From Deltaproteobacteria bacterium (GTDB lineage Bacteria > Myxococcota_A > Polyangia > Polyangiales > Houyiibacteriaceae): a DNA stretch of 11,465 nucleotides. Shown here piece by piece: positions 1 through 7,700 of the stretch. The translations under genes were made by a program, and so were the position numbers. Position 1 is the first letter of the stretch; each line of letters begins with the position of its first letter. The stretch lies in assembly GCA_027295555.1 (NCBI GenBank), contig JAPUKT010000340.1, positions 1-11,465 on the forward strand. Reading direction: 5' to 3'. The notes beneath the pieces were generated by a model. That model saw only the letters and a program-made list of their open reading frames with translations. It was not told the origin of the DNA and did no database searches.

Positions 1-1
1 C

Positions 2-691
2 TCGAACTTGGTGCGAACCGCGCTGGTGTATCGCGATGGCGGGGTTTACCTCGACATGGACACGCTCACGATTCGGTCGTTCGACGCGGTCCGTGCTACG
101 GCGCCCGGCTTTCTAGGCCATGAGCACATCGTCTTCCCGCGTGAGGTCGTCGAGTCCTGGGATCCCCGAGTCAAGGCCAGGGCCTATCTTCAAACCACCA
201 TACGGGACGTGTTTCGGCGCCTGCCACGCGGGTACCGATACTTCCCCAAGATCGAGCAGCACTATCACCGCGCGGTGAACGGCGCGATCATGGGTGGCGT
301 CGCGGGGCACCGATTCTGCCGAGCGTACCTCGACGCGATGACCGAAGTGCCGAAGCCTCGATGGAACCGGCCGCACGTGCTCGGGACGCACTTGTTGCAA
401 GCCACCTGCGCAACGTACGACGGGGACGACCTGCACACGTTTCCACCGCCCGTCTTCTACCCGCTCTCGCCGGAGATCAGCGCGCACTGGTTCCGTCGCT
501 ATCCAAACGGCGCCGACGCGCTCGAGGCGCTCGACCCCACGACGTGTTGCGTCCACTGGTACGCGTCGGTTCGCACGCAGAAGGTCGTTGCGACCCTGGT
601 GGATGACGCGCGTATTCGGGAGATGGCCCAGACGCAGCTCTTCAGCTCGTTGGCGCGCAGAGTCCTCGACGGCGAAGCGATTCCAGCCTAA
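2..691 (+). CDS. Glycosyltransferase with DXD motif (GT32-like), 5'-truncated by window edge
   Basis: Probably transfers a sugar from a nucleotide-sugar donor to a glycan or lipid acceptor, as in polysaccharide or LPS decoration. The visible part opens in frame with SNLVRTALVYRDGGVYLDMDT. This matches the family pattern (S-x-L-x-R-x-x-L-x-x-x-G-G-x-Y-x-D-x-D) of the DXD sugar-binding region; the metal-binding Asp-Met-Asp lies at bases 53-61. Further family-like blocks are an Asn-Gly-Ala-Ile-Met-Gly stretch followed by GHRF, FYPLSP, and a late CVHWYAS that resembles the conserved His-Trp-x-x-Ser end of the fold. In-frame TTG (8) and GTG (11) codons are not believable starts because the conserved helix before the DXD is cut, so the N-terminus (perhaps 60-100 residues) lies upstream. 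The TAA stop overlaps the TAG stop of the convergent transporter gene. Family call is fairly firm; the donor and acceptor are unknown. Confidence 0.82.
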   Translation, partial: SNLVRTALVYRDGGVYLDMDTLTIRSFDAVRATAPGFLGHEHIVFPREVVESWDPRVKARAYLQTTIRDVFRRLPRGYRYFPKIEQHYHRAVNGAIMGGVAGHRFCRAYLDAMTEVPKPRWNRPHVLGTHLLQATCATYDGDDLHTFPPPVFYPLSPEISAHWFRRYPNGADALEALDPTTCCVHWYASVRTQKVVATLVDDARIREMAQTQLFSSLARRVLDGEAIPA

Positions 692-3048
692 TCAGCAGGG
701 CTCGTGCCCACCCACGCGCGGAGCCACACGAGGTTCACGAGGAGCGAGATGCCGAGGCCGAGCGCGCCTACGGTGCCGAGTGAATGTATCCCTGGATGAG
801 AGGCCGTCATCAACGCGCCAAACGCGACCATCGAAGTCAGCGTCGAGGCAGCTACGGCTTTGTACGTCGCGTATTGCCTCCTCGAATCGGCGTAGTTCTG
901 AGCCCATCGGACGTGCACGGCGCCATCGACAGAAAGCCCGATCACGACCGGCACCGCCAGCAGATTGTACAGGTGAAGCTCGACGCCCAACACCGACAAC
1001 GCCGCACCGAAAAGGACCGCGCTCATCGCGGTGGCGAGGAACACATCGCGCGTGACGACGAACGAACGACTGGCCACGCCGGTCGCGACGATCAGACCGA
1101 GGAATACCAGCCCGAGGATCCAGGGCGCGTCTCGGATCAGCGCCGGCGTGACCTCGCCGAGGAGCGCCGCAGCGGAGGCAAAGGTCACGTTCGGATTTTC
1201 CGCGCGAAGCTCGTCCAACCAGGCCGCGAGCCGCTCCATCGCATCCGCGTCCGAGCCGCGAAGGGGCACGTAAATGATGCCGCTCTCGCCGACCGTTCCG
1301 TCCTTTTCGACGAGGGTCGCGGCGAGCCACGGAGGGAGTTGGTCGGGTTGTGGCGGACCATCGATCTCGAGCCACGGCTCGAGCTCGTCGATCTCCTCGA
1401 TCGCTTCTTGATCGTCGCGCTCGATCGCTTTTTCGCGGGCGCGCTTGAGGGTGTCTCGGATGTTGTCGAGTGTTTCGGTTTTCTCGTCCGAGTCGGCGGG
1501 GAAAATGACCTGGGCTGATATGATGACAGGCTCGACCCCCATGATGCGAAACCCCCCTTTGGTCATCGCGTCGCTTTCGAGCGCACGATCGACGTCCTCG
1601 CGGGTCTCGCCGAGATAGAGGGCGTTGATGTTTCGGCGCGCACGCATCACGTTCTCGTTGATTCCGTGATGGATCACCTTCGGCTGCAGGTCTCCGAGGT
1701 TGCGTTCGAAGTCTATATTGGCTGCGAGCGGGATTGCGAGCAGGCCCAGCACCAGGCCTGTGACGGCGAGCTTTCGGTTGCCGCCAGGTTTGGCCGATCG
1801 CTGCCGGCGCGGTTTGTTCGTTCCTGGGACGAGGTAAACCATGCTCGGAAAGACGGCGAGGGTCCAAACCAACGTGACCATGATCCCGAGCGACGCCATC
1901 CATCCCATCTGGGAGAAGCCCTGAAAATCGGTCATCGACAGCGCTGCAAAGCCGCATGCCGTCGTCACGCCCGCGACCAGTAGCGAGACCCAAAGCTCTT
2001 TGACGCTGGCTTTTGCTGCAGACGGTGGGCTCAATCCGTCCGCGCGAGCGGATTGGTAGTGCATCAACAGGTGAATCCCGAAGTCGATCGCCATGCCGGC
2101 GAGGATTGCGAGCGCGGCTGCGCTGATGATGTTGAGGTTCGGCTCGATGAGAACGATGAGTCCGACCGCCACCGCGAGGCCCGAAAGCATAGGTAGCGCG
2201 AGCTGCACGACCGCACTCAGGTCCCCAAAGAAGACGAGCACCAAAAGCAATGAGCCGAGCGCGGCGAGGATCGACACCAAGCGGAGGTCGTCCAGAATGA
2301 CGCCGTGCTCGAGGGGAGCTACCCGGTACCGGCCGATGACCAGGATGCGGGTGCCTTCCGGCTGCTCGAGCTCGAGTGTTTCGATGATCGCTTCGGTGAG
2401 CTCCGTGATCATCCGCGCGAACCCGAGGTCACCCGGCGAACCGTCGAGCATCACCTGCACCGCGCACACCGAGCCGTCGTCGTCGCAGAGCGCGGTCGGC
2501 CCGCTTTCCTCGTCGTCCTCGTCCGCACCAGCTTTTTTGGCCGACGTTCCGGTGAGCTCCTGAAGGACTTGGCCGGCGGGCGAGGCGTCGACCGCCGCGC
2601 GGACTTCGTCGCTGTCTGGGAGCTCAGGGGGGTCGGCGATGGTGACGCACAAGGGCGACGCTTTGCAGACCTCCCAGTCGAGGGTCTCCTCCGCGAGCTC
2701 GCTCCACTCGTACAGCGTCTCGGCGTCGACGTAGTAGAGGGCGCGCTCCGCCAAGCCGTCGAGGCCGTAGTCCGTCATCACCCATCGGGTCTCTGGCCAC
2801 TTGCCGAACTCCTTGGCGAGATGGGCGATGAGGGCCTTATTGCGCTCGACGTCGTCGGACGCGACGAGGACGGTGAGCGGCTCCTCGATCCCGAGCTTGT
2901 CCCGGGTCTTTTGAATCGACACAATCGAGACCGAGTCGGACGGCAAGAGCGCCTCGACACTGGTGTTGAGCTCGAGGTTCCGAGCCATCGCCACACCGAG
3001 CACGGTGAGACCGAGGGCAGCCAGAAGTATTAAAATCGCGCGAGTCAC
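688..3048 (-). CDS. MMPL/HAE-3 family RND transporter
   Basis: Inner-membrane, proton-driven RND-superfamily transporter of 786 residues, of the MMPL/HAE-3 type that in characterised members moves lipids, hopanoids or other hydrophobic molecules. TM1 is at about residues 3-22, followed by the family-typical periplasmic opening NTSVEALLPSD. TM2-6 span about 256-408, TM7 about 427-444, a second periplasmic domain about 445-640, and TM8-12 about 643-778. The two halves carry matching TM4/TM10 motifs, GMAIDFGIH (Asp322) and GLSVDGAVH (Asp708), the expected proton-relay acids. A basic cytosolic linker lies at 411-425. The first periplasmic domain has an acidic stretch (175-192) and four Cys (128, 134, 188, 195). 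The start is GTG at 3048, the only start compatible with TM1, since an in-frame TAG lies 18 bp upstream (3067-3069); no clear Shine-Dalgarno precedes it. It is transcribed away from the GT4 gene and no adaptor gene adjoins it, as is normal for this family. Substrate not readable. Confidence 0.9.
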   Translation of the reverse strand: MTRAILILLAALGLTVLGVAMARNLELNTSVEALLPSDSVSIVSIQKTRDKLGIEEPLTVLVASDDVERNKALIAHLAKEFGKWPETRWVMTDYGLDGLAERALYYVDAETLYEWSELAEETLDWEVCKASPLCVTIADPPELPDSDEVRAAVDASPAGQVLQELTGTSAKKAGADEDDEESGPTALCDDDGSVCAVQVMLDGSPGDLGFARMITELTEAIIETLELEQPEGTRILVIGRYRVAPLEHGVILDDLRLVSILAALGSLLLVLVFFGDLSAVVQLALPMLSGLAVAVGLIVLIEPNLNIISAAALAILAGMAIDFGIHLLMHYQSARADGLSPPSAAKASVKELWVSLLVAGVTTACGFAALSMTDFQGFSQMGWMASLGIMVTLVWTLAVFPSMVYLVPGTNKPRRQRSAKPGGNRKLAVTGLVLGLLAIPLAANIDFERNLGDLQPKVIHHGINENVMRARRNINALYLGETREDVDRALESDAMTKGGFRIMGVEPVIISAQVIFPADSDEKTETLDNIRDTLKRAREKAIERDDQEAIEEIDELEPWLEIDGPPQPDQLPPWLAATLVEKDGTVGESGIIYVPLRGSDADAMERLAAWLDELRAENPNVTFASAAALLGEVTPALIRDAPWILGLVFLGLIVATGVASRSFVVTRDVFLATAMSAVLFGAALSVLGVELHLYNLLAVPVVIGLSVDGAVHVRWAQNYADSRRQYATYKAVAASTLTSMVAFGALMTASHPGIHSLGTVGALGLGISLLVNLVWLRAWVGTSPAD

Positions 3049-3273
3049 GTGTGTCGGAAAGTTGGCCTAGTTTTCGCAGTTACTCGCAGCAAGGAAAGCC
3101 CGGAAAGACCGTGGCACCGAAAGACCGCCCTTCTTCAAGGGAAACGACACGCGGCGCGTCGGCTGAGGCGGGCTTGGAGTTGGTTGTGGTTGATAACACA
3201 ATGGATTTTCTCACAGGTGTGAATCTCAGTCACAGTTGACGGTGTCACGGCTGATATCTAGGGAGGGCCGATA
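3049..3273. other. Divergent intergenic region between the MMPL transporter and GT4 genes
   Basis: This 225-bp gap must hold the start signals for both flanking genes. It is less GC-rich around 3181-3240 than the coding sequence. Visible elements are a 9-bp direct repeat GAAAGACCG (3103-3111 and 3119-3127), the dyad TTGTG-N8-CACAA (3184-3201), alternating TCACA/TGTGA half-sites (3211-3234), and TTGAC at 3236-3240. I could not find a convincing sigma-70 -35/-10 pair with 16-18 bp spacing on either strand, nor a GG-N10-GC sigma-54 element. A 62-codon GTG-initiated frame (3051-3239, + strand) looks fortuitous. Confidence 0.6.
3260..3266 (+). promoter_or_regulatory. Ribosome binding site of the GT4 glycosyltransferase
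   Basis: AGGGAGG ends 7 nt before the ATG at 3274. This strong purine-rich Shine-Dalgarno fixes the start of the glycosyltransferase gene. Confidence 0.8.
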
Positions 3274-4662
3274 ATGTACTCGCACGAGCGAAAGTGGCTG
3301 CGTCGATTGGCGATTTTGAACGATTACGTTCGCATTCCGTATGCGAATGGGTCGTCCTACGCATCCCAGTTTCTCTACCGCGAGATGACGGCACGTGGCC
3401 ATGAGGTCACCATCGTGGGTCCCGACGACCCGAACGCCAAGCCGAGCGAGCTTCCGCCTCGTCACATTTCGCTTCCGAGCATCCCGCTCCGCAACCATCC
3501 CGGTGTCTACCTCGCGATGCCGTCGCGGTCGTCCCTCGAGACCTTGGGTGAAGCGAACTTCGACATGCTGCTCGTTCAAAGCCCGAGCGGCTTGCTCTAC
3601 GCGGGCGGCTGGCTCCGTCAGCAGCACGGTGTGCCGCTGGTGTCGGTGAACACCGTGCACATGCCAAGCGTGTACAACGTGGTGCTTCCCGACTCGCTCA
3701 ATCACGTACCTTCGGTCAACAGGCTGTTCTCCCAGCGCGTGGTTCCATGGGTCGAGGAAAACACGACCGATGCGTACAACGTGGGGGACGCTCTCGTATG
3801 CTTGAGCCCCGGCCTGAAGAGGTACTGGGAGGACCGCGGCGTCGAGGTTCCGATCCACGTGATTCCGCGCGCCATCGAGAGGCGTATCTTCGATAAGACG
3901 GGTCAGGAAGATCCCTTCCCGCGCGAGGCAGCGCCCGGAGCTCGGCTCCTGGTCGTATGCCGTCACGCACGCGAAAAGCAGGTCGACCGCTTGATCCGCC
4001 TCTTTGCCAAGTACGTTCACCCGCGCGTTGAAGGCGCGACCCTGACGATGGTCGGCGACGGCCCCGAGCACGAGGCCTTGAAGGACCTTGCGAAAGATCT
4101 CGGCGTCGAGCAGAGCACCCATTTCGTCGGCGAGCAGGGCCTCGCGCAGATGCCCGCGTGGTATCGCCACGCCGACCTCTTCGTCTATACATCGCTTTCT
4201 GAGACCTACGGTCAGGTGGTCAGCGAGGCGCTCTGGTGCGGGCTCCCCGTCGTCGCCATGGACGATGGCAAGGGGGTGGCCGGCCAAGTGACCGACGGCG
4301 AGGACGGCTTCTTGGTGGATCCCACCGACGAGGAAGCCGACCGCCAGTACGCGGGCCACCTCGAGCTGTTGCTCACCAAGCCGACGCTCCGCCGTCGGAT
4401 GTCGGGGCTTGCCGTCCGCAACGCGAAGGACCGCTCCGATCCCGACGCTTGCGTCACGCGTTACCTCGAGGTCTTCGAGATTGCACGCGATCACGCACGA
4501 AGCTCGAATCGCGGCTCGCAGAAGATTCAGGCGTACCGCAACCTGGCGCGTTGGGTTGGGATGCACGCCACCGCTGGGGCCCTTGGCCTCATGAGGCGTC
4601 CCGTCGAGCTGAACCGCAACCAGGCCGTCACGGGGTCCTGGACGTTCGCTAAGGCTTCCTAG
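3274..4662 (+). CDS. GT4-family (group 1) glycosyltransferase
   Basis: A 462-residue GT-B fold retaining glycosyltransferase, likely cytosolic or peripheral at the inner membrane, adding a sugar from an activated donor to a lipid or glycan acceptor. The N-terminal acceptor domain begins with LAILNDYVRIPYANGSS (12-28), where the Gly-Ser-Ser loop matches the usual GG/GS loop of the family. An acceptor-side motif NTVHMPS occurs at 126-132. The C-terminal donor domain has the phosphate-binding Arg230/Lys235 (CRHAREK), VGDGPEHEAL (260-269) and the signature Glu310-x7-Glu318 in SETYGQVVSEALWCG, all intact. After the fold (about residue 405) comes a roughly 55-residue basic tail with an amphipathic stretch (418-440) that could help membrane association. 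The start ATG has a strong ribosome binding site 7 nt upstream. The gene is monocistronic as far as seen and converges on the RND pump gene. Diacylglycerol glucosyl/sulfoquinovosyl transferases lie in this superfamily, but I cannot assign that activity from sequence. Confidence 0.9.
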   Translation: MYSHERKWLRRLAILNDYVRIPYANGSSYASQFLYREMTARGHEVTIVGPDDPNAKPSELPPRHISLPSIPLRNHPGVYLAMPSRSSLETLGEANFDMLLVQSPSGLLYAGGWLRQQHGVPLVSVNTVHMPSVYNVVLPDSLNHVPSVNRLFSQRVVPWVEENTTDAYNVGDALVCLSPGLKRYWEDRGVEVPIHVIPRAIERRIFDKTGQEDPFPREAAPGARLLVVCRHAREKQVDRLIRLFAKYVHPRVEGATLTMVGDGPEHEALKDLAKDLGVEQSTHFVGEQGLAQMPAWYRHADLFVYTSLSETYGQVVSEALWCGLPVVAMDDGKGVAGQVTDGEDGFLVDPTDEEADRQYAGHLELLLTKPTLRRRMSGLAVRNAKDRSDPDACVTRYLEVFEIARDHARSSNRGSQKIQAYRNLARWVGMHATAGALGLMRRPVELNRNQAVTGSWTFAKAS

Positions 4663-4721
4663 GCGATAGTGTGGGGGCGGTGGGGCGGGACAAACTGGGG
4701 CCGCAGGCCGTCTAGGCGATA
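4659..4721 (+). repeat. Direct repeat CTAGGCGATA (two copies, 53 bp apart)
   Basis: CTAGGCGATA occurs at 4659-4668 and again at 4712-4721. The first copy contains the TAG stop of the GT4 gene. After both copies the sequence runs into G-tracts (GTGTGGGGGCGG and AGGGGGCCGCGG), so the similarity extends imperfectly to about 22 bp. It may be the remnant of a small local duplication at this convergent junction. Confidence 0.55.
4673..4700 (+). other. Putative G-quadruplex motif in the convergent junction
   Basis: The + strand has four G-runs of 5, 4, 3 and 4 separated by loops of CGGT, C and ACAAACT. This fits the standard pattern of four runs of at least three G with loops of 1-7 nt. It lies 11 bp past the stop of the GT4 gene and 39 bp past the stop of the oppositely directed RND pump gene. 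No conventional terminator (GC hairpin plus T-run) is visible in the 76-bp junction. Confidence 0.5.
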
Positions 4722-4733
4722 AGGGGGCCGCGG

Positions 4734-4748
4734 CGCGGTCACTCCGCG
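4734..4748 (-). other. Small hairpin around the RND pump stop codon
   Basis: CGCGG (4734-4738) and CCGCG (4744-4748) form a 5-bp GC stem with a 5-nt loop that includes the TGA stop of the pump gene. There is no T-tract after it on the minus strand, so it does not qualify as an intrinsic terminator. It may protect the 3' end of the operon mRNA or mean nothing. Confidence 0.25.
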
Positions 4749-7700
4749 ACGAGGACCTCGATGTCGGCGTCCGCGGGACCCGAGGGAGGCGGTGGCGGGA
4801 CCGTCGGACGACCCCGGAATCTTGCGAAGAAGTTGCTCATGGTTCGGCGCGCGTCTTCGAGGATGATGTAGCTGCAGGGCACGATCAGCAGCATGATGAA
4901 CGTTGCCGCCAACACCCCAAAACCAAGCGAGACGGCCATCGGGACCAGGAACCGCGCCTGCACGGACGTCTCCAAGATCATCGGGGCCAGCCCGAAAAAC
5001 GTCGTCAGGGAGGTCAACAGGATGGGGCGGAACCGGCGCGCGCCACCCGCAATGATGGCGTCCCACATGCTCATGCCTTCTTCGCGGTACCGGTTGACCG
5101 AGACGATCAGGATCAGCGAATCGTTCACGACGACGCCGGAAAGCGCGACGAGCCCCATCATGCTCATGAGGCTCAAGCTGAAGCCCATGAGCACGTGGCC
5201 CCACACGGCGCCCACCATCCCGAACGGAATGGCCGACATCACCAGCAACGGCTGAGAGTAGCTGCGGAACACTACCGCGAGCATCGCGAACATCACGATC
5301 ATAGCCAAGACGAAGCCAAGCCCGAGCGCGCTCATGGTCTCGGCTTGACGCTCCTGCTCACCGCCGAGGCTGTACTCTAGGCCTGGGAAGTCCGCGAGCA
5401 ATTGAGGAAGCTCTCGCTGAAGGATCTGGGCGATGATCTCGTTGGCGTTCGAGCCCTCGTCCGCGATGTCGGCGGTCACGCTGATGTTTCGGCGGCCGTC
5501 GGTGCGATTGATCGCCGTGTACGCCTGCCCGCGCTTGATGATGGCAGCCTGGGCAAGTGGCATCTCACCACCGCTCGGAGTCCGGATGACCAGCTCTTCC
5601 ACGTTGTAGAGGGACTGGCGTTCTTCGAGAGGGAGCCTGACGTAGGCACGCACCTCGTCGCGGCCGCGCTGCTGGCGCACGGCTTCAGCGCCGAAGAACG
5701 CGGCGCGAACCTGACGGGCCAGCTCGAATTCCGTGAGCCCTTGCGCGACTGCCTGATCGGTGAGGCGGAAGTCGAGTTGCTCCTTACCCTTCGTGACGCC
5801 GCTATCGATATCGCGAAGGCCACTATAGGAGGCGATCTCCGAGGCCAACCGCTCCGCCGCGGCCTCGAGAGTGGGCACGTCGTCGTGGATGAGCTGAATG
5901 TCGATCGGGCTGCCCGGCTGCACGGCCACCTGGTAGGAGAAGACGAGCGATTCGGCGCCGGGGATCTCGCCGATTTCATCGCGCCACCGCTGTACGAACT
6001 GCTGCGTGGTCAGGTCGCGCGAGCCGGCATCGTTCAGATACACCATGACCGTCGCGAGGTGGCTGCCCTCTCTACTGAGCACGTCTGGGGCGGCTTCGAC
6101 CATGCTGAGGGCACCGACTTCTTCGTAGAGTCCACGGGAGATGGAGGAACCGTCGGATTTCGCGTCCTCCTCGTCCATGATCGACTGGGCTGTGGCACCG
6201 ATCCGGTCGGCGATCCGCTCGGTCTCGGCGGCCGGCGTGCCGACAGGCATCTTGAGATGTGCGGTGATCAGGTCGCCCTCCACCTTCGGAAGGAAGGTGA
6301 ACGGGATCCGCCCCGCGACGTAACCTACCGTGAAGAGTAGGATCGCGACGCCCGCCGTGATCGTGAAGTACCTCCACTTGAGAGCCTTCTTGAGAAACGG
6401 CACGTAGATCTCTTGAATGAACCGTTGCAGCCGGTGCGCCATGTCGAGCTTGCTGACCAGGCGCATCACCCACAGGTACGGCGAAAGGATGACCCGCAAC
6501 CACCAGGGCATCGGATGCGCCAGGTGAGCGGGTAGAATCAACAGCGACTCGACCAGCGAGATCATCAGGACCGCGATGACCACGATCGGCACGACCCGGA
6601 AGAACTTGCCCATCGGTCCGGGCACCATGAGCATCGGTGTAAACGCGACGCAGCTCGTCAGAATCGCGAAGATGACGGGCTGAGCAACTTCCTTCACCCC
6701 CTCAATGGCAGCCTCGAGGCGCCCCTTTCCGTCAATTCGCAGCTTGTAAATAGCCTCGCCGACGACGATCGCGTCATCGACCACCATGCCCAACGTGATG
6801 ATGAATGCGAAGAGCGAGATCATGTTGAGGGAGATGTTGGTGACCGGGAAGAACAATAGGGAGCCTGCGAACGAAATCGGAATGCCGAGCGTCACCCAAC
6901 ATGCGAGGCGTCCTTCTAGGAAGAGGCCGAGCGTCAGCAGGACGAGTAGGAGACCGATGCGGGCATTGTTCATCAACAGCGAGATGCGTTGCTCGTACAT
7001 CTCGGACGTATCGAACCAGGGAGCGGCATAGAGGCCCTCGGGCAACGTCTCCTGCAGCTTTTGAACGTATTCCTTGCCAGCGGCCGCGACGGTCAAAGGG
7101 GTTTCGTTTCCGACGCGAAAGACGTTGATCATCGCGGCGCGTTTACCGTTGAAGGTGGCTTCCTTGTCGTTCTCTTGGAAACCGTCTCTCACGGTGGCGA
7201 CGTCGCGAACGCGCACCTGGGAGCCGTCTGGCTGGCTCAGCAAGATGATGTCGCCAAAATCCTCGCCACGATCGCGCCGCTCGGTCGTTCGAAGCAGGAC
7301 CTCTCCCGCGGCGGTCTTCACGCCCCCGCCAGGAAGCTCGACCGATGCGGCCCGTATCCGCACGGCGATCTCGTCCAGGGTCAGGCCATACTTTCGTAGC
7401 TGCGCCTGCGGGACCTCGATGCTGATTTCGAGGGGCCGAATGCCGGAGAGCTCGACGTAGGTGATGCGCTCATCTCGAAGTAGCTCCCGCCGGCTGTTTT
7501 CGGCGACGGCGCGCAGAGTCGCCTCGTCGACGTCTCCGTAGAGCACCAGCGAGATGACCTGCTGCCGGTTGGAAATCATGCTGACGGTGGGACGCTCCGC
7601 GTCTTGCGGGAACGAGGTAATTCGGTCGATCGCGCTCTTGAGGTCGTTGAGTGCGCGGTCCTTGTCCGTGCCCAAGAGAAGCTCGACGTGGGTCGCCGCT

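Noticed and set aside
692..1993. A 433-codon minus-strand frame within the MMPL gene in another frame
   Set aside because: The translation is Arg/Pro/Gly-rich low-complexity typical of an out-of-frame read, and the in-frame MMPL protein has clear membrane segments.
3051..3239. A 62-codon GTG-initiated frame in the divergent intergenic region
   Set aside because: No Shine-Dalgarno, no recognisable motif, low-complexity composition, and it covers the region needed for promoters.
3236..3260. TTGACG as a -35 box for the GT4 gene
   Set aside because: The nearest AT-rich hexamer candidates (TATCTA, TGATAT) lie at 10-13 bp and GATAAT at 28 bp, none at an acceptable spacing.
3226..4566. A 446-codon open frame on the minus strand opposite the GT4 gene
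   Set aside because: It lies wholly antisense to a gene with intact family motifs and shows no recognisable domain or hydrophobic pattern. Long antisense frames are common in GC-rich coding DNA.
5402..6340. A 312-codon + strand frame inside the RND pump gene
   Set aside because: It is antisense to the conserved pump sequence, with no domain signature; a mirror of codon bias.
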